Shown here: piece by piece, positions 1 to 6,401 of the stretch
Layout of the letters: each line of letters starts with the position of its first letter
Position numbering within the stretch: the first letter of the stretch is position 1
Origin: an uncultured Allomuricauda sp.
GTDB lineage: Bacteria > Bacteroidota > Bacteroidia > Flavobacteriales > Flavobacteriaceae
Direction of reading: 5' to 3'
DNA length: 10,159 nt
Assembly (NCBI GenBank): GCA_937911965.1
Contig: CALDPL010000382.1
Coordinates: 1 to 10,159, forward strand
Notes under the pieces: model-generated
Databases searched by the model: none
What the model saw: the letters and a program-made list of their open reading frames with translations, nothing else
Told to the model about the DNA's origin: nothing
Position numbers and translations under genes: made by a program

Positions 1-696
1 GTCCATATAGACTTCCCGAACGGCCTGCTGGGCGCTGAGGATCTGTTTGAGGCTCACCACGGGCTTTACCTCCTGGGCCTCCCCGACCAGGTTCTGCCGT
101 ATGATGAGCTGTTCCTCCCTGAACTTGGGATAGTCGATCACGGTCTTGAGCATAAATCGGTCCACTTGGGCTTCGGGAAGGGGGTAGGTCCCTTCCTGGT
201 CCACCGGGTTTTGGGTGGCCATGACCAAAAAGGGAGGGGTCAGGGCAAAGGTTTCGTCCCCTATGGTCACCTGCCTCTCCTGCATGGCCTCCAAGAGGGC
301 GGACTGTACCTTTGCAGGGGCCCGGTTGATCTCGTCCGCCAGGACGAAATTGGCGAATATGGGCCCTTTTTTGATGGAAAAATCATTTTCCTTGATGTTG
401 TAGATCATGGTGCCCACCACATCGGCGGGCAAGAGGTCCGGGGTAAATTGGATCCGGCTGAAACTGCCCTTGACCGCTTTGGCCAGGGTATTGATGGCCA
501 AGGTCTTTGCCAGGCCGGGCACCCCTTCCAAGAGGATGTGCCCCTTCCCCAAAAGACCGATCAACAAACGTTCCACCATATGGTCCTGGCCCACAATGGC
601 CTTGTTCATCTCGCCTTTCAGAAGATCGATAAAAGCGCTTTCCTGGGCAATTTTCTCATTCACCGCACTGATATCGATCGTAGTGTTTTCTTCCAT
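1..696 (-). CDS. MoxR-family AAA+ ATPase (C-terminus outside window)
   Basis: The 232 codons visible, starting at ATG 694-696, are the N-terminal part of a MoxR ATPase; family members are usually about 320-340 residues, so roughly the last third lies beyond the left edge. Seen: Walker A GVPGLAKT at residues 58-65, Walker B LADE around 119-122 followed by INRAP, sensor 1 in ATQNP (N163), and the DRF motif at 179-181 with the likely arginine finger. A helical segment with IVGQ (34-37) precedes the ATPase core, as is typical. MoxR proteins are cytoplasmic hexameric chaperone-like ATPases that usually act with DUF58 and von Willebrand A-domain proteins encoded just downstream; that region is not in the window, so the partner is inferred. 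It is divergent from the aldo/keto reductase gene across a 157-base gap. No Shine-Dalgarno site is seen, as usual in this phylum. Family assignment is near certain, cellular role open. Confidence 0.95.
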   Translation of the reverse strand, partial: MEENTTIDISAVNEKIAQESAFIDLLKGEMNKAIVGQDHMVERLLIGLLGKGHILLEGVPGLAKTLAINTLAKAVKGSFSRIQFTPDLLPADVVGTMIYNIKENDFSIKKGPIFANFVLADEINRAPAKVQSALLEAMQERQVTIGDETFALTPPFLVMATQNPVDQEGTYPLPEAQVDRFMLKTVIDYPKFREEQLIIRQNLVGEAQEVKPVVSLKQILSAQQAVREVYMD

Positions 697-828
697 TTTA
701 TCTTCTCTTGTTAAGTTTTGCGCCAGTGATTGGGATAGGCTGTGCAAAATGTGGATTTATTTAAAATTCCGCTGTTAATTTATGGTTAAAATAAGCTGTA
801 AGTCCCTAGTTTTATGACGGATTTAAGG

Positions 829-842
829 GTTTAATTTTAAAC
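829..842. promoter_or_regulatory. AT-rich perfect palindrome before the aldo/keto reductase start (possible operator)
   Basis: GTTTAA-TT-TTAAAC is a perfect 6+6 inverted repeat with a 2-base centre, ending 11 bases before the ATG at 854. It overlaps TAATTTTA (832-839), which matches the Bacteroidota -7 consensus TAnnTTTG at all but the last base, but no TTG lies at the right distance upstream. It could be an operator over a promoter or a chance AT-rich palindrome. The rest of the 697-853 divergent gap shows nothing else I can name. Confidence 0.25.
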
Positions 843-853
843 TTGCAGTGCAT

Positions 854-1726
854 ATGCGAAAGATAGGAAAATTTTCCAGGGTGATGGCCGGGACCATGAC
901 TTGGGGCAGTTGGGGAAAAAAATGTTCCACCCCCCAGATGGTCGAATTGATGTGGCACTGCCTGGAACACGGCCTGAGCAGCTTTGACCATGCGGACATC
1001 TACGGGAGTTATTCCACAGAGGCCGATTTTGGCAAGGCCTTCGCCCAGAGCGGGATAGGAAGGGACCAGATCCAATTGGTCTCCAAATGCGGGATCCAAT
1101 TGACCCGGGGCAGGGACAACCAGATCAACCATTACCAATACGATCGGGACTATATTGACCGGTCCGTGGAGGCCTCCCTCAAAAATTTGAAAACAGATCA
1201 TCTGGACCTCTTGCTCCTGCACAGGCCCAGTCCCTTGATGGATCCAGGGGAAATCGCCGGGGCCATTCTCCCCTTGTTGGAATCCGGGAAGATCTTGGAG
1301 TTCGGGGTCTCCAATTTCAGTCCCTCCCAGATTGCCCTTTTGGAAACGGCACTTCCGGTATCGGGCAACCAGATCGAGTTTTCCCTGACCCATAGGGAAC
1401 CCATGTACGATGGAAGCCTGGACGATATGATGGCCCATAAAAGATTGGCCATGGCCTGGAGCCCCCTGGGGGAGTTTTTCAGGGAGGACAATGGGAGCAC
1501 CAAAAGAATTGCCAAGGCGATGGATCCGCTTATGGAGAAATACGGGGTAGACGCCAACCAACTGCTTCTGGCCTGGATCCTTCGGCATCCGGCCGGGATC
1601 CATCCCGTGATCGGCAGCACGGACAAGGAGCGGATACGCCTTTTGGCGAAAGCGACCGAAATTGAATTGGAACTTCAGGACTGGTTCGGCCTCTTGGTGG
1701 CCGCCCAGGGCCATGATGTTCCTTGA
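854..1726 (+). CDS. Aldo/keto reductase, YdhF-like
   Basis: A 290-residue NAD(P)H-dependent oxidoreductase of the aldo/keto reductase superfamily, expected to reduce aldehydes or ketones in the cytoplasm. The catalytic tetrad is visible: D45 and Y50 in FDHADIYG, K78 in LVSKCG, and H123 in LLLLHRP. The late GVSNF and VIGS motifs of the TIM-barrel cofactor site are present. Similarity to Escherichia coli YdhF runs from the HADIYG block to the last residues (GHDVP here, GYDVP there, recalled from memory), so the protein looks full length. The frame is open upstream to a GTG at 848, but ATG 854 gives the natural MRKIG start. It is first in an apparent operon with the short-chain dehydrogenase (24-base gap) and the AlbA_2 protein. 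The physiological substrate cannot be read from the sequence; YdhF itself has no firmly assigned one. Confidence 0.93.
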   Translation: MRKIGKFSRVMAGTMTWGSWGKKCSTPQMVELMWHCLEHGLSSFDHADIYGSYSTEADFGKAFAQSGIGRDQIQLVSKCGIQLTRGRDNQINHYQYDRDYIDRSVEASLKNLKTDHLDLLLLHRPSPLMDPGEIAGAILPLLESGKILEFGVSNFSPSQIALLETALPVSGNQIEFSLTHREPMYDGSLDDMMAHKRLAMAWSPLGEFFREDNGSTKRIAKAMDPLMEKYGVDANQLLLAWILRHPAGIHPVIGSTDKERIRLLAKATEIELELQDWFGLLVAAQGHDVP

Positions 1727-1750
1727 ATGTAGAATGATAAAAACTTGACT

Positions 1751-2506
1751 ATGGAAAAGACGGCCTTGATCACCGGGGCGACCAGTGGAATCGGTAAAGC
1801 CACGGCGGAGCTGTTTGCCGCGCAGGGATATCGCTTGATCCTTTGTGGAAGAAGGCTGCAGCGCCTGGAGGCCCTCAAGGGGGAACTCGGGAAGAAGACC
1901 GAGGTACATCTGCTCAACTTTGATGTGCGGGATCGGGAAGCGGTCAATGCGGCCCTGGAATCCCTACCGCCCCCCTTTTCCAAGATCGACATCCTGATAA
2001 ACAATGCCGGAAATGCCCATGGACTGGAACCCATACAGGCCGGGGACCCGGAGGATTGGGACGCCATGATGGACATCAATGTAAAGGGGCTGCTCTATGT
2101 GTCCAGGGCAGTGATCCCCCAAATGGTGGAACGCAATGCCGGCCACATCATCAATATCGGGTCCATTGCGGCCAAGGAGGTCTACCCCAACGGCAATGTG
2201 TACTGTGCCAGCAAACATGCGGTGGATGCGATCAGCCAGGGGATGCGGATCGATCTCAACGCCCATGGGATACGGGTGGGGGCGGTGCATCCGGGCCTGG
2301 TGGAGACCGAGTTCAGCCAGGTGCGTTTCAAGGGGGACGGGGAGCGGGCCTCCCAGGTCTACCAAGGCTACCGGCCCTTGGGTCCGGGAGACCTGGCCGA
2401 GTTGATCCTCTTTATGGTCAGCCGGCCCCCGCATGTCAATATTGCGGATTTGGTGGTGCTGCCAACGGCCCAGGCCAATGCCACAATAGTGAAAAAGGAA
2501 CCATGA
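1751..2506 (+). CDS. Short-chain dehydrogenase/reductase, YdfG-like (3-hydroxy acid/serine dehydrogenase type)
   Basis: A 251-residue classical short-chain dehydrogenase. Seen: cofactor motif TGATSGIG (8-15), NNAG (84-87), catalytic N110, S138, Y151 and K155 (YCASK). GRR at 33-35, after the second beta strand, suggests NADP(H) preference. The order and wording of blocks such as DWDAMMDINVKGL, HIINIGS, GLVETEFS and VRFKGD closely follow E. coli YdfG, which oxidises L-allo-threonine and serine-type 3-hydroxy acids and reduces malonic semialdehyde. That activity is therefore the best guess, but this subfamily has many poorly characterised members. The start is ATG 1751; a TTG two codons earlier is in frame but less likely. 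The stop overlaps the start of the next gene (ATGA, 2503-2506), indicating translational coupling. Together with the upstream aldo/keto reductase it forms a two-oxidoreductase unit. Confidence 0.93.
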   Translation: MEKTALITGATSGIGKATAELFAAQGYRLILCGRRLQRLEALKGELGKKTEVHLLNFDVRDREAVNAALESLPPPFSKIDILINNAGNAHGLEPIQAGDPEDWDAMMDINVKGLLYVSRAVIPQMVERNAGHIINIGSIAAKEVYPNGNVYCASKHAVDAISQGMRIDLNAHGIRVGAVHPGLVETEFSQVRFKGDGERASQVYQGYRPLGPGDLAELILFMVSRPPHVNIADLVVLPTAQANATIVKKEP

Positions 2507-3639
2507 TCAATAAACGCCTATTGGTAAAACACCTGCTCGCGCACAATGACGAGAACAGTTTTTATGACAAGAAGCGTTTTATCTCCATTGGGGAAAAGGA
2601 GGGCAAGGCCAAGTTTTTGAAGCACGTCTGTGCCCTGGCCAACAGCAATCCCAAGAACAACTCCTTTATCGTGATCGGGGTGGAGGACGAGGACAGTGCC
2701 ATTATCGGGGTGGATTTCTTTGACGACAGCAAGATCCAGAACCTGGTCAATGCCTACCTGGACAATCCCCCGCTCATCTCCTACGAGAACATCCCCTTTC
2801 CCCATCTTCCCGAGGGAAAGGTGGTGGGATTGGTCACCATCCGTTCCAACGGAAAAGTCTGTTCGCTGCGGAAGAACATTTGGAAATATTACGGCGGCAT
2901 GGTCTTTTTTCGGGAGGGGAGCATCAGCCTGCCCAAGGCCTACGGGGTGGAGCTCAAGGACATCAACTCCGGGGAAGTGGCCACCATAGAGCAGCATGCC
3001 AGGAACAATATAGAGCTCACCCTGGACGCGGTGATCAATTTCATGAACACCAGGCACCCGGACCTGACCAGTGATTACAAGGTATTCAAGGAACAATTCG
3101 TGGTCTGTTGGGCCGGAATCAAAAAGAAGGCCAAGGGAAAGACCTACTATTCCCGGGTGGACATCGAGTTGATCAACGAACAGGTCAAACTCTTCTATTC
3201 CGCCCTGGACGAGATCACCATCAATTATGACGCGGACAGCTTCACCACTTTGGAATATGTGCAATTGGGGTTGGGACCCCAACAGCACTATTATCCCCTG
3301 GAGGAAATGGTGATCACCTTCTCGGAAAACGGAAAGTACACCATCAACAGCAAATTGGTCTTCGATCCCCCACATTATGACAAAAAGACCCTCTTCCATG
3401 TCTACAATGCCAACAACGCCCTATTGGAAAAATTGGAGGGGAGGATTCCCCTGACCCAATCGGAACTGACCGACCTGAGCCACCTTCCTGCCACCTATCT
3501 GATCTGTTACCTGAACGGTTTTGAAGAGGCCAAGGAGCAAATGGAACGTGCCAGGCCGCTGTTCAAGGCCTTTGACTCCCATCTGTACCAATCCCTGAAG
3601 GAGTCCCAGCGGATCCTCAGAAAAGTGAGGTACAGTTAG
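2503..3639 (+). CDS. Schlafen AlbA_2-domain protein of unknown function
   Basis: A 378-residue protein. Roughly residues 15-120 look like an AlbA_2 (Schlafen-type, often labelled ATP-binding) domain: SFYDKKRFI, then HVCALANSN (41-49), FIVIGVED (55-62) and IIGVDFF. These match the family pattern of a conserved E/D-x-K, an ALANs block and a GxxxiGV strand. The remaining two thirds is a mixed alpha/beta region I cannot assign; I see no helix-turn-helix or GHKL domain of the kind that often follows AlbA_2 in transcriptional regulators. It lacks a signal peptide and membrane segments, so it is probably cytoplasmic. The frame is open far upstream (to 2056) through the dehydrogenase gene, but ATG 2503 in the ATGA overlap is where the recognisable protein begins. 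Its stop interlocks with that of the convergent kinase gene. Coupling to an oxidoreductase is the only clue to function. The domain call is by eye and moderately sure. Confidence 0.8.
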   Translation: MINKRLLVKHLLAHNDENSFYDKKRFISIGEKEGKAKFLKHVCALANSNPKNNSFIVIGVEDEDSAIIGVDFFDDSKIQNLVNAYLDNPPLISYENIPFPHLPEGKVVGLVTIRSNGKVCSLRKNIWKYYGGMVFFREGSISLPKAYGVELKDINSGEVATIEQHARNNIELTLDAVINFMNTRHPDLTSDYKVFKEQFVVCWAGIKKKAKGKTYYSRVDIELINEQVKLFYSALDEITINYDADSFTTLEYVQLGLGPQQHYYPLEEMVITFSENGKYTINSKLVFDPPHYDKKTLFHVYNANNALLEKLEGRIPLTQSELTDLSHLPATYLICYLNGFEEAKEQMERARPLFKAFDSHLYQSLKESQRILRKVRYS

Positions 3640-4589
3640 TCTCCCAACATGCCGAGTTGCTCCCCATTGGGAAGGGAGGGAATGGCCCCGTAGGAGGTTG
3701 TGCTGATCGCCCCGGCCCTATTGGCCAGGCCCACCATTGAGGCCAGAAGTCCATATTGTTCAAAAAGGGGTTCGTAGGACCCGATCTGTGAGATCTGATG
3801 GAGCAGGCAGCCGACAAAGGCGTCCCCGGCCCCGGTGGTGTCCACCGCCTTGACCTCCACACTGGGGATCGTGCTCTTTTTTCCCCTGCAGCTCAACAGG
3901 CTGCCTTCCTTGCCCAAGGTGACCACAACGATCTCGCTTCCCAGCCCGTGGAAATGGTCGCAGGCTGCTTCAACTTCCTTTTTTCCGCTCAACAACAGGG
4001 CCTCTTCCCGGGAGAACTTGCACAGATGTGCCCTTTCGATAAAAGGGGTGCATTTTTGGACAAAGGTTTTTTCATTTCCCTTCCACAGGTCAGATCTGAA
4101 ATTGGGGTCAAAACTGATGAACATTCCCGAGGGGATCCCGTCGAAGAGGTATCGGCCATAGGCCTTCTCCAAGGGACCTCCCAAGAGGGCGGTCGCGGCC
4201 CCCAAATGCAGCATATTGCCCTTGAGGTCCCCCCTGAGGTCCCCTTCGTACCGCAGTTCCCGATCTGCCCCACGGCAGAACACAAAATCCCGCTCCCCTT
4301 CCTGGGCCAGGGACACGAATACCAGGGTGGTAAAGGTATCCGCCCTTTGCAGCCGGGAGAGGTCCACCCCTTCCTTATTTAGACTGTCCTCCAAAAAGTC
4401 CCCGAAAGGGTCGTTTCCCACACAGCCCAAGAATACGGGCCTGCCGCCCAATTTGGCAATGGCACAGGCCACATTGGCGGCGGCCCCTCCGGCCTTTTTT
4501 TTGAATTCATTGGCCAGGGACAGGTCGAGGTCCGGGGTTTCGACCACAAAATCGATCAAGGCCTCCCCAATGCAGAATACTTTTTTCAT
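3636..4589 (-). CDS. PfkB-family carbohydrate kinase, probable fructokinase
   Basis: A 317-residue sugar kinase of the ribokinase/PfkB fold, the usual length. Seen: substrate-binding start CIGEALIDF (6-14), the PfkB signature 1 region GGAAANVACAIAKLGG (34-49) with GCVGNDPFG (55-63), and signature 2 DTTGAGDAF (250-258), in which D256 is the expected catalytic base and GAGD forms the anion hole. The C-terminal GAISTTSYGAIPSLP resembles bacterial fructokinases (GAIPALP type), so ATP-dependent phosphorylation of fructose at C6 is the best guess; other ketoses or 2-keto-3-deoxygluconate remain possible. The start is ATG 4587-4589 and the MKKVFCIGE opening fits the family. The gene is convergent with the AlbA_2 gene, overlapping it by four bases at the stops, and divergent from the phosphatase across 147 bases. 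No sugar transporter or glycosidase lies beside it, so context does not settle the substrate. Confidence 0.92.
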   Translation of the reverse strand: MKKVFCIGEALIDFVVETPDLDLSLANEFKKKAGGAAANVACAIAKLGGRPVFLGCVGNDPFGDFLEDSLNKEGVDLSRLQRADTFTTLVFVSLAQEGERDFVFCRGADRELRYEGDLRGDLKGNMLHLGAATALLGGPLEKAYGRYLFDGIPSGMFISFDPNFRSDLWKGNEKTFVQKCTPFIERAHLCKFSREEALLLSGKKEVEAACDHFHGLGSEIVVVTLGKEGSLLSCRGKKSTIPSVEVKAVDTTGAGDAFVGCLLHQISQIGSYEPLFEQYGLLASMVGLANRAGAISTTSYGAIPSLPNGEQLGMLGD

Positions 4590-4687
4590 CTCGCTTCAAA
4601 GAAGCCAAGTTACATAGAAAATCACAGGCCGTTCCTTTGGTGTTTTTATTTTTGTGTGCCCTTGTATCCTGCATTCTTAAGCATTAA

Positions 4688-4721
4688 TTGCAAGGGCTCC
4701 GGTCAATTCTGTGTAATATTG
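4688..4721 (+). promoter_or_regulatory. Weak Bacteroidota-type promoter candidate for the phosphatase gene
   Basis: TTG at 4688-4690 and TAATATTG at 4714-4721 are separated by 23 bases. The flavobacterial consensus is TTG, 17-23 bases, TAnnTTTG, so the -7 element has one mismatch and the spacer is at the upper limit. The predicted transcript start would fall about ten bases before the ATG at 4737, leaving a very short leader. Suggestive only. Confidence 0.3.
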
Positions 4722-4736
4722 TCAAAATCTTGATTT

Positions 4737-5462
4737 ATGAGAACTTTGGTTGTGGGGGATCTGCATTCCGGCCTTAGGGCCTTGGAGCAGCTGCTGGAGC
4801 GGGCCAATGTCGGTCCCGGGGACCACCTTATATTTTTGGGCGACTATGTGGACGGTTGGAGCACGGCGGTGGAAACCGTGGATTTTTTGATCGGGCTGAG
4901 GGACCGGCACCGGTGTACCTTCCTCAGGGGAAACCACGACGAGCTCTGTCGGGAATGGATGCTGACCCAAAGGGAGAACCCCCAATGGTTGAAACACGGG
5001 GGACAGGCGACCCGAAATTCCTATCTGGCAGCCGATCGGGGGATTTGGGACCTTCACCTGCAGTTTTTCTCGGATCTGGAGAATTTTTATCTTCAAAGGG
5101 ACCACCGTTTGTTCGTACATGCGGGCTTTACCAACCTGAACGGGATCCATTACGAATATTTTCAGGAATACCAGTTCTGGGACCGCACCCTCTGGGAATT
5201 GGCCAAGGCCCTGAACCCAGACTTGCCGCCTTCGGATGATGATTTTCCGGACCGTCTGAAACTTTACGGGGAAATCTTCATTGGGCATACCCCGCTCTCC
5301 AAAACCGGGGTGGTTCCCCCGAGAAAGGCCGCCAACGTCTGGAACCTGGATACCGGGGCCGCTTTTAGGGGGCCGCTCAGCATGATGGATGTGGATACCA
5401 AGGACTATTGGCAGAGCGATCCGGTGCATACCCTCTATCCCGGGGAACGCGGAAGAAATTAA
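4737..5462 (+). CDS. PPP-family metallophosphatase (bacterial serine/threonine phosphatase or ApaH-like)
   Basis: A 241-residue two-metal phosphatase of the calcineurin-like superfamily, PPP branch. All family motifs are present in order: GDLHSG (7-12; D8 and H10 bind metal), GDYVDG (35-40), RGNHDE (64-69; N66 and H67), HAG (128-130), WDR (148-150), GHTP (183-186) and a C-terminal DTGAAF. The GDYVDG form with the short length fits the small bacterial PPP enzymes, which act on phosphoproteins or, in relatives such as ApaH, on dinucleoside polyphosphates. The sequence does not decide between these. There is no signal peptide, so it should be cytoplasmic. Translation starts at ATG 4737 directly before the first motif, leaving no room for a different start. 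The gene is divergent from the kinase and convergent with the HHH gene, with only 13 bases between stops and no clear terminator there. Confidence 0.92.
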   Translation: MRTLVVGDLHSGLRALEQLLERANVGPGDHLIFLGDYVDGWSTAVETVDFLIGLRDRHRCTFLRGNHDELCREWMLTQRENPQWLKHGGQATRNSYLAADRGIWDLHLQFFSDLENFYLQRDHRLFVHAGFTNLNGIHYEYFQEYQFWDRTLWELAKALNPDLPPSDDDFPDRLKLYGEIFIGHTPLSKTGVVPPRKAANVWNLDTGAAFRGPLSMMDVDTKDYWQSDPVHTLYPGERGRN

Positions 5463-5475
5463 AGGGCTTTACCGT

Positions 5476-6042
5476 TCAATATTTGCCCGCCCGGTGCTTT
5501 TCCTGCCATTGCGACAATTGTTTCCATTTGCCCTGCTCGGCCATTTTGGCCTGCATCGGCCAGGATGCCGGATCGTGGATCCGGAATTGTTTTCCTCCGG
5601 AGTCCAGGATTTCCCGGCAGCGCCCCGCCGAGGTTTCTGAGAGTTCCTTCCAACTCTTGATATTGTGTTTGTGGAACAGGGCCTCGATCTTTGGCCCTAT
5701 GCCCTCGACGATCTTCAGGTCATCGGCCTTGAAGGTTTTGCCGAAAAGGGCCTTGAATTCCCGTGCCTCAATCGGGTTTGGGGCACTATCCTTCCTTGGG
5801 GAAGGGATGCCGCTATCGACCGGGGCTTCTTTTGGAGCCTTGTTTATGGAGAGTCTTTTCTTGCAGGTGTCCAGGTCGGACTTCAGTTTGGCGTTCTCGA
5901 TTTCCAGGATGTCGAATTGATCGGAAAGGTCCGGGAGCGGGTTTCGGTTCAACTTCCCGAAGAGGTAGCCCAGGACCCCAAAGGCCATGGCGGTGAACCC
6001 CAATACGATCCAATACCAAAGGGAGGGAATTTCGGATTCCAT
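5476..6042 (-). CDS. Membrane-anchored helix-hairpin-helix protein
   Basis: A 188-residue protein in four parts. Residues 8-28 are one hydrophobic, probably membrane-spanning segment rich in aromatic residues at its start. Residues 38-66 are charged and heptad-like (DILEIENAKLKSDL), a likely short coiled coil. Residues 69-95 are a proline-rich linker. Residues 107-135 carry the helix-hairpin-helix core DDLKIVEGIGPKIEALF, followed by a tail with HDPASWPMQAKMA (156-168) and GKWKQL. This HHH-plus-WPxQA tail recurs in many Bacteroidota proteins, including C-terminal extensions of ribosomal protein L21 (from memory). HHH motifs usually bind DNA or RNA non-specifically. With no lipobox or clear cleavage site, the N-terminus is read as an uncleaved anchor placing the HHH domain in the cytoplasm; that topology is inferred. 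Precise function is unknown. The start is ATG 6040-6042, giving a short MESEIPS lead into the membrane segment. Confidence 0.85.
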   Translation of the reverse strand: MESEIPSLWYWIVLGFTAMAFGVLGYLFGKLNRNPLPDLSDQFDILEIENAKLKSDLDTCKKRLSINKAPKEAPVDSGIPSPRKDSAPNPIEAREFKALFGKTFKADDLKIVEGIGPKIEALFHKHNIKSWKELSETSAGRCREILDSGGKQFRIHDPASWPMQAKMAEQGKWKQLSQWQEKHRAGKY

Positions 6043-6176
6043 GGTATATTAGTTAGTTGGTCGACATGCTTCTTCCAAGGTATTGAAAATTTCTTGAATA
6101 CAGGAATTTATTCCATGGAAAATGAGGGGATTGGGGCAAATTGAATTAAAATATAGGTATAGCAAATACGGATGAT

Positions 6177-6245
6177 GGCCCAAAAGATACCATGCATACA
6201 AATTTTGGGACCGATTGTAAAATAGGCCTTGTCCCAGGGTCCAAA
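6177..6245. repeat. Inverted repeats with two mutually exclusive pairings
   Basis: CCCAAAA (6179-6185) pairs perfectly with TTTTGGG (6203-6209). GG 6177-6178 with CC 6211-6212 extends the stem across a bulged A6210. The same central segment TTTGGGACC (6204-6212) can instead pair with GGTCCAAA (6238-6245) over eight base pairs with G6209 bulged. Loops are 17 and 25 bases. An attenuator or small RNA is possible; chance is also possible at these stem lengths. Confidence 0.35.
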
Positions 6246-6277
6246 TTATCGGAAATTGCAGCTGAATATTAGGTAAG

Positions 6278-6322
6278 AAACCCTATTTCTCCCGACCAGG
6301 TTCCGGCATTGGAATAGGGTTT
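6278..6322. repeat. Perfect 10-bp inverted repeat
   Basis: AAACCCTATT (6278-6287) is perfectly complementary to AATAGGGTTT (6313-6322). One G-U wobble (6288/6312) and one C-G pair (6289/6311) lengthen it inwards, leaving a 21-base loop. The loop is long for an intrinsic terminator and no T tract follows on either strand, so a protein-binding site, a structured leader or a short repeat-element remnant is more likely. Confidence 0.5.
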
Positions 6323-6325
6323 AAA

Positions 6326-6349
6326 AGTTAAGTTTGAGTTAGTTAAGTT
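6326..6349. repeat. Direct repeat AGTTAAGTT, two copies 15 bases apart
   Basis: Copies at 6326-6334 and 6341-6349 are identical, with GAGTTAG-type sequence between them. A related TTAGTTAGTTGG lies just upstream of the HHH start (about 6049-6060). This low-complexity AG/TT run could be a binding array or simple-sequence drift. Confidence 0.35.
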
Positions 6350-6361
6350 GGTTTAAAGACT

Positions 6362-6388
6362 GCCCATCCGGTATTTTTCCGAATGGGC
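6362..6388 (-). terminator. Terminator-like hairpin after the aldehyde dehydrogenase gene
   Basis: GCCCATCCGG (6362-6371) and CCGAATGGGC (6379-6388) form a 10-pair stem with one mismatch and a 7-base loop, beginning 13 bases past the dehydrogenase stop. On the minus strand only a weak T run (AGTCTTT) follows; on the plus strand a better tract (CTTGTTTTT) follows, so it may act in both directions. No plus-strand gene ends nearby, so its role is most likely ending the dehydrogenase transcript. Confidence 0.65.
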
Positions 6389-6401
6389 GGCCTTGTTTTT
6401 G

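Larger units (their letters stand above)
6043..6401. other. Repeat-rich intergenic region without a gene
   Basis: This gap of 359 bases lies between the 5' end of the HHH gene and the 3' end of the aldehyde dehydrogenase gene, both on the minus strand. It is much more AT-rich than the genes. No open frame of convincing composition is present; short ATG frames such as the one at 6115 encode fewer than 15 residues. It holds a bulged inverted repeat (6177-6212) with an alternative partner, a perfect 10-bp inverted repeat (6278-6322), two direct copies of AGTTAAGTT (6326-6349), and a terminator-like hairpin (6362-6388). The leader of the HHH gene must lie here, but I could not find a convincing promoter. 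Confidence 0.8.

Noticed and set aside
215..778. Plus-strand open frames opposite the MoxR gene
   Set aside because: Antisense shadows of a MoxR gene with intact Walker A, Walker B and sensor motifs.
812..1909. A 365-codon open frame on the minus strand opposite the aldo/keto reductase
   Set aside because: It mirrors a gene with complete catalytic residues, is rich in Gly, Pro, His and Gln with no recognisable domain, and similar antisense frames occur opposite most genes here because of GC-rich codon use.
2056..2502. Upstream extension of the AlbA_2 reading frame through the dehydrogenase gene
   Set aside because: The extension is low-complexity Gly/Arg/Gln-rich sequence out of frame with a fully conserved dehydrogenase; the ATGA overlap at 2503 explains the start.
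2518..3399. A 293-codon antisense frame opposite the AlbA_2 gene
   Set aside because: Same composition artefact; no family motif, and the plus-strand frame has a recognisable domain and a coupled start.
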